Shown in pieces: positions 1 through 10,041 of a DNA stretch of 64,000 bases. Below the pieces are notes generated by a model. The model was given only the letters and a program-made list of their open reading frames with translations, was not told where the DNA came from and searched no databases. Numbering within the stretch: the first letter of the stretch is position 1; each line of letters opens with the position of its first letter. The DNA lies in the NCBI GenBank assembly GCA_946553045.1, contig CAMNRO010000008.1:1-64000 (forward strand), written 5' to 3'. Source of the DNA: an uncultured Porphyromonadaceae bacterium. Lineage in GTDB: Bacteria > Bacteroidota > Bacteroidia > Bacteroidales > Muribaculaceae. Position numbers and translations under genes: made by a program.

Positions 1-41
1 AATTCTATCACTATATCTTTCCGCATTTCACTTTTTTGTAG

Positions 42-49
42 TAACTTTG
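42..49 (+). promoter_or_regulatory. Bacteroidales -7 promoter box (TAACTTTG)
   Basis: Exact TAnnTTTG match about 50 nt upstream of the permease start. Confidence 0.5.
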
Positions 50-101
50 CACTCAGGAATTACAGAACTTCGCACATGCTTTTCTGGCGATTCTCAATGG
101 A

Positions 102-1301
102 ATGTCGCCTTATATATTGCTCGGCTTTCTTGTTGCGGGCATCCTTCATGCGTTCGTGAGACCGTCGGCCATGAGCCGTCATCTCGGCGGACGTGGTATC
201 AGACCGGTTGTCAAGGCAGCGCTTTTCGGCATACCGTTGCCTCTGTGTTCGTGTGGCGTGCTGCCGGCGGCAGTGTCGCTCTATCGGCGCGGAGCCTCGA
301 AAGGCGCCACCACATCTTTCCTTATTGCGACACCACAGACCGGCGTGGATTCGATAGCAGCTACATATTCTCTCCTTGGCTTGCCATTCGCCATTCTGCG
401 CCCTCTGGCAGCGCTTATCGGCTCAGTTGCGGGAGGTTTCGCAGTAGACCACAGCGACAAGGAGGCGAAAAAGAACATCACAGAATTATCGACAGAGGAC
501 GACCGCCTGCCCTCAGGCTTCTTTGCCCGTTGCGTAGCCGCCGTCCGCTATGGATTCGTAGATATGGTTGCCTCGGTCGGCAAATGGCTTGTAATCGGTC
601 TTGTGGTAGCGGCGCTTATCACCGTTTTCGTACCCGACAGCTTTTTCACCTCTCTCAGCCAATACCCTCTTCTCGCCATGATTGCCGTGGTGATTGTAGC
701 GATACCGATGTATATCTGTGCAACGGGCTCAATACCTATCGCTCTGTCGCTCATGCTCAAAGGTCTTTCTCCCGGCATTGCGTTCGTAATGCTCATGGCA
801 GGCCCGGCGGCCAACTTCGCCTCCATTATACTGCTCGGCAAGACCTATGGCAAGCGCACAACGGCAGTCTATGTGGCCTCAGTAGTAGTCACAGCCATAC
901 TATTCGGACTTGCGATAGACCTCTTGCTTCCGGCGGCGTGGTTCATACCGCCAACGGCATCTCTGCATGAGGCCTGCCATACCGCTCCGGCTATTTTCGA
1001 CACCATATGCTCGGCTTTCCTTGTAGTAATGCTGATATATGCCTCAATAAGCCGACGGCACCATCATCATACACATAATAAACAAAATGATATGAAAAGA
1101 ACTTACAAAATCAACGGAATGGCCTGCCCCCATTGCAGCGCCAATGTAGAGAAAACAATCCGCGCTCTCGACGGCGTCGAGGAGGTTGCCGTAAATCTTG
1201 CGGCCGGCACCGCAGAGGTCATTGGCGAGGCCTCTCCCGCAAAAGTTTCGGAGGCTGTGCGCCTCGCCGGATATGATTGTACAGAAATGGCAGAGGCCTG
1301 A
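102..1301 (+). CDS. SO_0444-type Cu/Zn efflux permease with fused C-terminal HMA metal-binding domain
   Basis: ORF; permease signature GIPLPLCSCGVLPAAVSLYRRGASKGATTSFLIATPQTGVDS; His-rich linker RRHHHHTHNKQ; HMA motif GMACPHCSANVEKTI. Start codon uncertain. Confidence 0.85.
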   Translation: MSPYILLGFLVAGILHAFVRPSAMSRHLGGRGIRPVVKAALFGIPLPLCSCGVLPAAVSLYRRGASKGATTSFLIATPQTGVDSIAATYSLLGLPFAILRPLAALIGSVAGGFAVDHSDKEAKKNITELSTEDDRLPSGFFARCVAAVRYGFVDMVASVGKWLVIGLVVAALITVFVPDSFFTSLSQYPLLAMIAVVIVAIPMYICATGSIPIALSLMLKGLSPGIAFVMLMAGPAANFASIILLGKTYGKRTTAVYVASVVVTAILFGLAIDLLLPAAWFIPPTASLHEACHTAPAIFDTICSAFLVVMLIYASISRRHHHHTHNKQNDMKRTYKINGMACPHCSANVEKTIRALDGVEEVAVNLAAGTAEVIGEASPAKVSEAVRLAGYDCTEMAEA

Positions 1302-1336
1302 ACATAATTCCGGTTGCTCATGTGGCCGGAATTTCT

Positions 1337-1344
1337 TATTTTTG
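1337..1344 (+). promoter_or_regulatory. Bacteroidales -7 promoter box (TATTTTTG)
   Basis: TAnnTTTG match 32 nt upstream of ATG 1376. Confidence 0.55.
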
Positions 1345-1375
1345 CTCTTCAAAAGGGTGTTTAATAATATCTAAA

Positions 1376-2560
1376 ATGAAAACCGCTTACATAAATTCTC
1401 TGATTCTTGCATTATCTCTGTGCGCCTGCCACAATGCTACCGACGACCATATCGGCCACGACCATGACCACGGCCACGGCCACAATCATGAAACTCATGA
1501 AAGTCATATCGGCCATAAAGACCATGAGGGCCATCAGCCCGAAGCCGAACATGCTCACGAAGGTGAAATCAGCCTCCACGACGAAGTGGCCGAGCGTTTC
1601 GGTGTAAGGTTTGACACAATCCGCCCGGGCGAATTCCATGAGGTTGTACGTGTAAGCGGTCGTGCGGACGCCTCCGTGTCGAGCGCCGGTGTCGTATCAG
1701 CACCTATCTCAGGTATTGTCCATTTTGCCAAAGGCATCAATGCGTGCAGCCATGTGCGGCCCGGCTCTGTCATTGCGACCATAGACCCGGGCTCGACTCT
1801 CGGCGGCGACGCCAATGCCGCAGCCAAGGCCGTTCTCGATGCCGCCAAGCGGGAACTCGACCGCATAAAGCCCCTATATGAAGAACGCCTCGTAACGGCA
1901 ACCGAATACAATGCCGCAGTCGCCGCCTACGAACAGGCCAAAGCCGCATATAGCCCGCGCGCCAACGGCGGACGTGCCACAGCAACGCTCGGAGGGTGTG
2001 TCAGCACGCTCAATGTAGCAGAAGGACAGTATGTCGAAGCCGGAGAACCGATAGCCACCATAACCTCCGACAAAGAACTGACATTGCGGGTAGAGCTGCC
2101 GCGCCGTTATCTGCCCATGGCCTCATCGTTTACAGAGGCTATCATTGAGCAGCCATTCAGCAATCCGATTCATATAGACCTTAAAGGCATGCATTCTCCG
2201 GTTGCTCAATCGGGCGCACCATCGGCATTTGTGCCGCTGTTTTTCACGGTCTCGCATGAACACGGTCTTACACCCGGCGCAACTTTCACTGCATTTCTCG
2301 CCGGTTCGAAGCGCGAGGGCGTTGTCACGCTGCCGCTTTCGGGCATCTCCGAGCAGCAGGGCGCCTATTTCGTTTATGAGCGCGTGCATCCCGAGGCCTA
2401 CGCCAAACGCCGTGTGACCCTCGGCACATCGGACGGCGAACGTGTCGAAATTAAAAGCGGGCTGACTCCCGGCGCGATTGTTGTCAGCGAAGGCGCCACT
2501 GCGGTACGCCTTGCCGAAACAGGCTCTGCAATTCCCGAAGGCCACAGCCATAACCACTAA
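1376..2560 (+). CDS. RND efflux periplasmic adaptor, CusB/CzcB-like lipoprotein with His-rich N-terminus
   Basis: Start placed at ATG 1376 (MKTAYINSLILALSLCAC, lipobox-like); HDHDHGHGHNHETHESHIGHKDHEGH; adaptor-like fold; adjacent to CusA-like gene. Confidence 0.88.
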   Translation: MKTAYINSLILALSLCACHNATDDHIGHDHDHGHGHNHETHESHIGHKDHEGHQPEAEHAHEGEISLHDEVAERFGVRFDTIRPGEFHEVVRVSGRADASVSSAGVVSAPISGIVHFAKGINACSHVRPGSVIATIDPGSTLGGDANAAAKAVLDAAKRELDRIKPLYEERLVTATEYNAAVAAYEQAKAAYSPRANGGRATATLGGCVSTLNVAEGQYVEAGEPIATITSDKELTLRVELPRRYLPMASSFTEAIIEQPFSNPIHIDLKGMHSPVAQSGAPSAFVPLFFTVSHEHGLTPGATFTAFLAGSKREGVVTLPLSGISEQQGAYFVYERVHPEAYAKRRVTLGTSDGERVEIKSGLTPGAIVVSEGATAVRLAETGSAIPEGHSHNH

Positions 2561-2571
2561 TACGAGAGGTC

Positions 2572-5500
2572 ATGCTGAACAGAATAATACGCCTCTCGCT
2601 CGACAACCGTCTCGCCGTACTCATCATATCGGCACTTATACTTATAGCCGGCACTTTAACGCTCATGCGCATGGAGGTCGATATTTTTCCAGACCTCAAC
2701 GCCCCGACGGTTGTAGTGATGACCGAAGCGCCCGGTCTTGCCCCGGAAGAAGTTGAGACCGTTGTCACATATCCTGTCGAAACAGCTGTGAACGGCTCCA
2801 CGGGAGTGCGTCGCGTGCGCTCGACATCGACTACAGGATTCTCTGTGGTATGGGTTGAATTCGACTGGGGCACCGACATATACCGCGCCCGCCAGATTGT
2901 AGGCGAACGCCTCGACGAAGCCGCCGACGCGCTCCCTCCCGGCGTCGGCAAACCCATGATGGGTCCTCAGTCGTCGATTCTCGGCGAAATCATGATTATC
3001 GGTCTCACAGCCGACAGCACATCGATGCTCGAACTGCGCCGCATTGCCGAGAAGACTATCCGACCGCGTCTTCTCGCCCTCGGAGGGGTGTCGCAGGTGA
3101 GCGTAATCGGCGGCGACGCGCCTGAATACCGCATCAACCTCGACCCCGAGATGATGAAACTCTACGACGTAAGCCTCGACGACGTGATGGCTGCCACCGA
3201 CGGCTTCAACGCCAATGCAGGCGGCGGCGTGCTCTATGATTTCGGCAACGAATATATCGTAAAAGCACAGCTCAACACCACCGAGCCGTCCGAACTCGGC
3301 TCTGCCGTTGTGAAGGCCGGCGCCGACGGTTCGGTCGTGACCATAGCCGACATCGCCACTGTAGACGTCGGACCGCGTCTGCCACGACTCGGTGTAGCCT
3401 CGGTCAAAGCGACGCCTGCCGTCATAGTGACAGTGACGAAACAACCAGGAGCCGGCACCATACAGCTCACCGAATCCATCGACAAGGCTTTGGCGGAATT
3501 GCAGACCACGATGCCTCACGACATCACTGTATCGACCGATATTTTCCGCCAGTCGGAGTTTATCTCAAACTCAATATCCAACCTCCAGCGCACTCTGCTT
3601 GAAGGCGCGTTCTTCGTGGTGCTGGTGCTCTTCTTCTTCCTGATGAATCTGCGCACCACGCTTATCTCGATTGTAGCGCTGCCGCTTTCGATAATCGTGA
3701 CCGTGCTCATTCTGAATGCCCTCGGATATACCGTCAACACAATGAGCCTCGGCGGCATTGCGATTGCAATCGGCTGTCTGGTCGACGATGCCATTGTCGA
3801 TGTAGAAAACGTCTACAAGCGAATCCGCGAAAATGCCGCCTTGCCCAAAGGCAGCCGCCGCCCTCTGCTGAAAGTGGTCTATGATGCCTCGGCTGAGGTG
3901 CGAATGCCAATCTTCAACTCCACACTCATCATTGCAGCCGCGTTCCTGCCGCTCTTCTTCCTCACCGGTATGGAAGGCCGCATGCTCAAACCGCTCGGAG
4001 TGTCGTTCCTTGTAGCGCTTGCGGCTTCTACCATAGTAGCGCTCACGGTCACACCTGTGCTGTGCAGCTTCCTGCTTGGCAAACGCAAGGAAAACGAAGA
4101 ACTCAGCCGCGAGCCCCGAGTGACAGCAGCAATGAAGAAGGCCTATTCCCGTTCGCTCGAGGCAGCGCTCAGCCACAAGAAAACGCTTCTTGCAGGCACG
4201 GCCGTGCTCTTCGTAGCCGCCCTCGGGCTCTTCTTCACACTCGGACGAGGCTTCCTGCCACCCTTCAACGAGGGCTCGTTCACGATCAATGTCTCTACCC
4301 TACCCGGCATTTCGCTCGAGGAAAGCGACAAGATAGGCCGCGAGGCAGAGCGTATAATCCTCGAAACACCCGAAGTGCTTACGGTAGCCCGCAAGACAGG
4401 CCGTGCCGAACTCGACGAGCACTCGCTCGGCGTGAACGTTTCGGAAATCGAGGCACCCTACAGGCTCACAGACCGCCGCCGCGGCGAAGTTGCCCGCGAT
4501 TTGCGTAGCCGCCTCGGCGAGATTCCCGGCGCTGTCGTAGAAATCGGACAACCTATTTCGCACCGTATCGATGCCATGCTCTCGGGCTCGCAGGCTCAGA
4601 TTGCAATCAAAATATTCGGCAGCGACCTCGAGCGCCTCTACACCATCGGAAAGCAGGTCAAGGAAGCGGCCGAAAGCGTACCCGGTCTCGTTGACATCAA
4701 CATAGAGCAGCAGACCGAGCGCCCGCAGTTGCTCATACGTCCGCGTCGCGATGCCCTCGCGTTGCATGGAATACGTCTCGGAGACTTCGGAAAGGCAATC
4801 GAGACCATCATGGGCGGCACCGTCGTGGCCCAGGTATATGAAGACGGCTTCGCATACGACGTTGCTGTTATCGCCGCCGACGGTCACCGCGACCGCCTCG
4901 ACAAAATCGGCACACTCACTCTCGACGGTGTGCGCGGCAAAGTGGCCCTCGCCGAAGTCGCCGATATAATCTCGACCACAGGCCCCAACACGGTCAACCG
5001 CGAGAACGTGAAGCGTCGTCTCCTCGTATCGGCGAATGTAGACGGCGGCGACCTCAGCGGCTCTGTAGAGAAACTGCGCGAAAAGATTGAAGAAACCGTG
5101 ACACTTCCGGAGAACTACTATATAAGCTACGGAGGCCAGTTCGAAAACGAGCAGGCAGCCTCGCGCACACTTCTCTGGACCTCGCTCGGTGCCCTGCTGA
5201 TTATCTTCATGTTGCTCTACGGCGAATTCAAAAATGCAGCCGAGGCAGCTGTGATACTCGTCAACATGCCGCTTGCCCTCATCGGAGGTATTTTCATGCT
5301 CGCCATAACAGGCGGAGAACTGAATATTCCGGCAATCATAGGCTTTATTTCGCTGATGGGCATAAGCACTCGAAACGGCATGCTGCTCATTACGCGCTAC
5401 AAGCACCTCAAGGACGAAGGCGAAACCCTTGCCGAACGTATAGCCCACGGCTCGTCAGACCGCCTTCTGCCCATCATCATGACAGCGCTGACATCGGCTC

Positions 5501-5664
5501 TCGCACTTATACCTCTGGCGGTGAACGGTTCGGCAGCCGGAAACGAAATCCAGGCACCGATGGCTATCGTGATTTTAGGAGGTCTGATTAGCTCTACGGC
5601 GCTGAATATCTATGTAGTGCCCGCTCTTTACCAATATCTGAACAGAAAAGAATCCAACCGATGA
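2572..5664 (+). CDS. CusA/CzcA family heavy-metal RND efflux transporter
   Basis: 1030 aa; LTLMRMEVDIFPDLNAPTVVVMTEAPGLAPEEVE, GCLVDDAIVDVENVYKRIRENA, GISTRNGMLLITRY. Confidence 0.95.
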   Translation: MLNRIIRLSLDNRLAVLIISALILIAGTLTLMRMEVDIFPDLNAPTVVVMTEAPGLAPEEVETVVTYPVETAVNGSTGVRRVRSTSTTGFSVVWVEFDWGTDIYRARQIVGERLDEAADALPPGVGKPMMGPQSSILGEIMIIGLTADSTSMLELRRIAEKTIRPRLLALGGVSQVSVIGGDAPEYRINLDPEMMKLYDVSLDDVMAATDGFNANAGGGVLYDFGNEYIVKAQLNTTEPSELGSAVVKAGADGSVVTIADIATVDVGPRLPRLGVASVKATPAVIVTVTKQPGAGTIQLTESIDKALAELQTTMPHDITVSTDIFRQSEFISNSISNLQRTLLEGAFFVVLVLFFFLMNLRTTLISIVALPLSIIVTVLILNALGYTVNTMSLGGIAIAIGCLVDDAIVDVENVYKRIRENAALPKGSRRPLLKVVYDASAEVRMPIFNSTLIIAAAFLPLFFLTGMEGRMLKPLGVSFLVALAASTIVALTVTPVLCSFLLGKRKENEELSREPRVTAAMKKAYSRSLEAALSHKKTLLAGTAVLFVAALGLFFTLGRGFLPPFNEGSFTINVSTLPGISLEESDKIGREAERIILETPEVLTVARKTGRAELDEHSLGVNVSEIEAPYRLTDRRRGEVARDLRSRLGEIPGAVVEIGQPISHRIDAMLSGSQAQIAIKIFGSDLERLYTIGKQVKEAAESVPGLVDINIEQQTERPQLLIRPRRDALALHGIRLGDFGKAIETIMGGTVVAQVYEDGFAYDVAVIAADGHRDRLDKIGTLTLDGVRGKVALAEVADIISTTGPNTVNRENVKRRLLVSANVDGGDLSGSVEKLREKIEETVTLPENYYISYGGQFENEQAASRTLLWTSLGALLIIFMLLYGEFKNAAEAAVILVNMPLALIGGIFMLAITGGELNIPAIIGFISLMGISTRNGMLLITRYKHLKDEGETLAERIAHGSSDRLLPIIMTALTSALALIPLAVNGSAAGNEIQAPMAIVILGGLISSTALNIYVVPALYQYLNRKESNR

Positions 5665-8600
5665 AAAAACTTCTGATACCGGCTCTGCTCCTTGCTCTGG
5701 CCGCAGGAAATGCTCAGGGCTCGACACTGCGTGAAGGATTTGTCGCACCTGCCGACTCCGTGCAGACATCTGTCTACTGGTACTGGCTTGGGGGCAATGT
5801 TTCGGCCGACGGAGTCCGCAAAGACCTCGAGGCCATGAAAAAGGCGGGCATCAACCGTGCATTCATCGGCAATATCGATGTCGGAGAAACCAACACGCCG
5901 TTCAGCAAGGTCAAACTGTTAACACCCGAATGGTGGGATATAATCCATGCAGCGCTGAAAAAGGCAAGCGAACTCGACATAGAAATCGGAATCTTCAACT
6001 GCCCCGGCTGGAGCCAGGCCGGCGGACCGTGGATAGAACCCGGACAGGCCATGCGCTATCTCGACAATGTGAAAGCAGAAATCGAAGGTGGCCGCGAAAC
6101 AGCCATACACCTGCCGGCGCCATCGGCCGACTTCCAGGACGTGCGAGTCCTCGCATTTCCCACGCCCGAAAACACAGTGCCGACGCTCAGCGTCAATGCC
6201 AGTGGCATACAGGGCAACGAGTCGTATGCCGTAGACCGCAATCCTGATACAGAAGTATTCTTCGACGACTCCGGGCGCGCAGTCTTTGACATATCGGCCG
6301 ACACCGACTTCACACTTCGCAGCATAGAAATAGCACCGGCGCACCGTCCGCTCCGGGCCGAAGCCTCGCTCGAAGTGAAAGAGGGCGACCGCTACCGCCA
6401 GATTGCCTCATTTACAGTAGACCGCTCGAATCCGAATGTCGAAGTCGGCTGGGCTCCGTTCGCACCCGTCGCCATCAGTGTGCCGACCACCGTAGGCAAG
6501 GAATTCAGGCTTTCGATTACAGGCGCGGGCAAAGACACGGGTATCAAGGACATCACATTCTCGAGCGTGCCGCGCGTTGAGCGCTATGCCGAGAAGACTC
6601 TGTCGAAAATGTTCCAGTCGCCGCTGCCTTACTGGGAAGAGTACCAGTGGCGCATGCAACCGGAAGCAGGCTATGCACCCGGCGCACTGGCGGCAGAGGA
6701 TATTATCGACATCAGCAATTGCCTGATAGGTGACAGCGTTATATGGAACGCTCCCAAAGGCCACTGGACAGTCATGCGCACCGGCATGAGGCCGACCGGC
6801 ATCACCAACGGTCCGGCCGCAGCCGAGGGCACAGGCCTGGAAGTGGACAAACTCACCTCTGCATATCTCCAGCACCATTTCGATTCATTCATAGGCGAAA
6901 TTCTGCGCCGCATTCCCCCCGAAGACCGCTCGACATTCCGTGTCGTCGTTGCCGACAGCTACGAGAAAGGCGGTCAGAACTTCTCGGACACATTCCTGGC
7001 CGATTTCACCCAACGATACGGTTATGACCCACTGCCATTCCTGCCGGTTTATGACGGCATTGTAGTAGGCAGCCGCGACATTTCCGACCGCTTCCTCTGG
7101 GATATGCGCCGATTTGTAGCCGACAGACTCGCATACGCCCATATCGGCGGCATGCGCGAGATGGCACACAGACACGGCCTTACCCTCTGGCTCGAAAACT
7201 ACGGCCACTGGGGCTTCCCGGGCGAATTCCTGCAATACGGAGGCCAGTCCGACGAAGTATCGGGCGAATACTGGAGCGAAGGCACTCTCGGCGACATCGA
7301 AAATCGCGCCGCCTCGTCGTGCGCCCATATCTACGGCAAAACAAAGGTCTCTGCCGAGTCTTTCACTGCCGCCGGCAACGATTTCGGCCGCTATCCGGCG
7401 CTCATGAAACAGCGCGGCGACCGTTTCTTTGCCGAAGGTATCAACAACACCCTGCTCCATGTGAACATCTCGCAGCCCTCCGACACAGTGCCCGGCATGA
7501 ATGCCTGGTTCGGCAACGAGTTCAACCGAAACAACACATGGTTCAAACAGATAGACCTTTTCACCTCATATCTCAAACGTTGCAACTATATGCTGCAGCA
7601 AGGGCTCAACGTGGCCGACGCGGCATATTTCATCGGTGAAGATGCCCCGAAAATGACCGGCGTCACCGACCCGGCGCTGCCACGCGGCTATCAGTTCGAC
7701 TACATCAACGGCGAAGTCCTGCTCGACCGCATGACAGTGAAAGACGGCCTGTGGACTCTGCCCCACGGAACACAGTACCGCATACTCGTGCTCCCGAAAC
7801 TGGAAACCATGCGCCCCGAGCTGCTCGAACGCCTCAGAAGCCTCGTGGCCGAAGGCGGCGTGCTTCTCGGCCCGGCGCCTCACCGCTCGCCTTCGCTCGA
7901 AGGTTATCCTCTGGCCGATAAAAAGGTGGCCGAGACCGCGACCGAGCTCTGGAAAGGCATAGACGGAAAAACAGTCAAAGCCGGGAAATACGGTAAAGGA
8001 ACTGTGCTGAACGGCATGGATATGAAAGAGGCCCTGGCCTATATCGGCTGTGAGCCCGATTTCAGCACCGACGTCCCCGTGCATGTAGACTACGGACACC
8101 GCGATGCCGGCGAATACCAGATATATTTCATCAGCAACCAGACTCCTGAACGGGTAGAATTCAACGGCACATTCCGCGTGGCCGGCCTATCACCCGAACT
8201 GTGGAATGCAATCGACGGCAGCGTCCGCCCTCTTCCCGAATATACTTCCGACGGCAAGACAAGCACTTTACCCATCGCCCTCGAACCATTAGAAAGCGCA
8301 TTCATTGTGTTCGGAAAGAATCAGCAAGCAAAAGAAGGCAGGAATTACCCTGCGCCTGATACGCTTATGGCTCTTGACGGTCCTTGGCAGGTAAGTTTCG
8401 AGGCAGGGCGCCGCGGCCCCTCCAAGCCGGTCAAAACCAAAGAAATCAAAGACATTACTCTTTGGGAAGACAATGACGTACGCCATTTCGCCGGCACCAT
8501 AACCTACAAAACTGACTTCAAACTGAAAAAACTTCCGGAAAGCGGACGCTTGTTTGTTAATACCGGCACAGTCGGAGTGATGGCAAAAGTGTATGTAAAC

Positions 8601-8846
8601 GGCCTGTATGCCGGTGGTGTCTGGACCGCCCCATACAGAGTAGATATTACCAATTTTGTAAAGAAAGGCAAAAACAACATCAGAATCGAGGTCGTAAACA
8701 ACTGGATAAACCGCCTTATCGGCGACAGCGCTCTCCCCGAAGCCGAACGCCATACGTGGACCGCCAACAACCCGGGCAGACCAGACTCGCCACTTCAGCC
8801 CTCCGGCCTGCTTACCACACCAATCCTCGAAACAATCGCATACTGA
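5661..8846 (+). CDS. GH106-type glycoside hydrolase (alpha-L-rhamnosidase-like), secreted
   Basis: 1061 aa; signal peptide; YWYWLGGNVSADGVRKDLEAMKKAGINRAFIGNI and GIFNCPGWSQAGGPWI typical of the GH106 N-terminus; C-terminal jelly-roll-like domain. Start overlaps the cusA-like stop. Confidence 0.82.
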   Translation: MKKLLIPALLLALAAGNAQGSTLREGFVAPADSVQTSVYWYWLGGNVSADGVRKDLEAMKKAGINRAFIGNIDVGETNTPFSKVKLLTPEWWDIIHAALKKASELDIEIGIFNCPGWSQAGGPWIEPGQAMRYLDNVKAEIEGGRETAIHLPAPSADFQDVRVLAFPTPENTVPTLSVNASGIQGNESYAVDRNPDTEVFFDDSGRAVFDISADTDFTLRSIEIAPAHRPLRAEASLEVKEGDRYRQIASFTVDRSNPNVEVGWAPFAPVAISVPTTVGKEFRLSITGAGKDTGIKDITFSSVPRVERYAEKTLSKMFQSPLPYWEEYQWRMQPEAGYAPGALAAEDIIDISNCLIGDSVIWNAPKGHWTVMRTGMRPTGITNGPAAAEGTGLEVDKLTSAYLQHHFDSFIGEILRRIPPEDRSTFRVVVADSYEKGGQNFSDTFLADFTQRYGYDPLPFLPVYDGIVVGSRDISDRFLWDMRRFVADRLAYAHIGGMREMAHRHGLTLWLENYGHWGFPGEFLQYGGQSDEVSGEYWSEGTLGDIENRAASSCAHIYGKTKVSAESFTAAGNDFGRYPALMKQRGDRFFAEGINNTLLHVNISQPSDTVPGMNAWFGNEFNRNNTWFKQIDLFTSYLKRCNYMLQQGLNVADAAYFIGEDAPKMTGVTDPALPRGYQFDYINGEVLLDRMTVKDGLWTLPHGTQYRILVLPKLETMRPELLERLRSLVAEGGVLLGPAPHRSPSLEGYPLADKKVAETATELWKGIDGKTVKAGKYGKGTVLNGMDMKEALAYIGCEPDFSTDVPVHVDYGHRDAGEYQIYFISNQTPERVEFNGTFRVAGLSPELWNAIDGSVRPLPEYTSDGKTSTLPIALEPLESAFIVFGKNQQAKEGRNYPAPDTLMALDGPWQVSFEAGRRGPSKPVKTKEIKDITLWEDNDVRHFAGTITYKTDFKLKKLPESGRLFVNTGTVGVMAKVYVNGLYAGGVWTAPYRVDITNFVKKGKNNIRIEVVNNWINRLIGDSALPEAERHTWTANNPGRPDSPLQPSGLLTTPILETIAY

Positions 8847-8853
8847 TAAGGAA

Positions 8854-10041
8854 ATGAAGAAACATGCAATATTATATATCTTAGCGGCGACAGTGCCCGG
8901 AATACTTGCAGCGCAGTCGCCTTTCGACCATGCCGTGCAAAGCATTGTCGACAGTAACGCCGAACTGCAGGCCAAACACAGCCGCTATCTCGGCGACATC
9001 GAAGCCGAAAAAGCCGAAAATCTACTTGAAGGCCCTGAAGCCGAAGTAGAGTATAAATTCGCACCGTCGGGAGCCGAAAACCGCTGGGGAGCCTCCGTTA
9101 GCCAGGCATTCGACTGGCCCGGTCTTTATGGCGCACGCCGCAAGGCGGCCCGATATAACGCCGAAGCATTCCGAATGCTGTATGAGGCCGACCGCAACGC
9201 AGTGGCGCTTGAAGCCCGGATTCTGCTGCTGGATTACGTGCAGGCGCTGCGCGACGTCGCGCTCCTGACCGATGCAGAGAGCAATCTGAAAAAGCTCAAC
9301 GATAATCTTGCAAAAGCCTACGAACGCGAGAGTGCCACCATTCTCATGATAAAAAAAACACGCCGCGAACTCTTCGAAATTTCCGGCCGACGCGCCGAAG
9401 CCGAAGCGTCTCTGCTGCGCATCAAAGAATCGCTCAAGGCCATGGGCGACGGCAATGTACCCCTCGACGGTATCACAGCCTTCCCAGAAGAAGTTCTGCT
9501 GCCTCTCGCCGACTACCGGGCCACCATGCTCGCCGCCGACCCCACCCTCGCCGCACACTCGCGCCTCATCGACGCCGCCAATGCCGGAGTGTCGGTAAAC
9601 CGGGCCGGAAGACTGCCGTCGTTTTCGCTCGGATATGTGCACGACTACGAGGAAGGCTTCCACTTCAACGGATTCAGCGTTGGCATCTCACTGCCGTCAT
9701 GGGGCAAAAACCACAGCACATCGGCCGCCAAGGCCGCCGCGATAGCTGCCGGTTTCGAAAAAGAAAACTATGCGCAGAGCCTCGAAGCCGGTCTTGTTTC
9801 AGACTGGTATGAAGCATCTGACCTCGCCATACGCCTTGTGCCGGTAAAAAATGAATTTGCCGACGACAATTACCTCGACCTTCTGTCTAAATCATACGAC
9901 GGAGGACAACTGACCATATTCGAATATCTCCGCGAAATCAACGAATATATCGACTTCAAAATCACACTCAACGAGCTTGAACACCGCTACAGCACTGTAG
10001 TGGCCCGCCTCAACCGCTATAACGGCACAGCTTTCGAATGA
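8854..10041 (+). CDS. TolC/CusC-like outer membrane efflux protein
   Basis: 395 aa; signal peptide; coiled-coil repeats with ALEARILLLDYVQALRDVALLTDAE; operon context. Confidence 0.85.
   Translation: MKKHAILYILAATVPGILAAQSPFDHAVQSIVDSNAELQAKHSRYLGDIEAEKAENLLEGPEAEVEYKFAPSGAENRWGASVSQAFDWPGLYGARRKAARYNAEAFRMLYEADRNAVALEARILLLDYVQALRDVALLTDAESNLKKLNDNLAKAYERESATILMIKKTRRELFEISGRRAEAEASLLRIKESLKAMGDGNVPLDGITAFPEEVLLPLADYRATMLAADPTLAAHSRLIDAANAGVSVNRAGRLPSFSLGYVHDYEEGFHFNGFSVGISLPSWGKNHSTSAAKAAAIAAGFEKENYAQSLEAGLVSDWYEASDLAIRLVPVKNEFADDNYLDLLSKSYDGGQLTIFEYLREINEYIDFKITLNELEHRYSTVVARLNRYNGTAFE

Noticed and set aside
47-970. 307-aa plus-strand ORF overlapping the permease in another frame
   Set aside because: Arg/Ser/His-rich frame-shifted translation; the permease frame carries clear family motifs.
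1440-1560. Tandem DNA repeat in the His-rich region of the adaptor gene
   Set aside because: CAY-rich codons for a His-rich peptide explain it; no exact repeat unit.
4300-5448. 382-aa minus-strand ORF inside the cusA-like gene
   Set aside because: Antisense to a strong RND gene, low-complexity translation with no recognisable domain.
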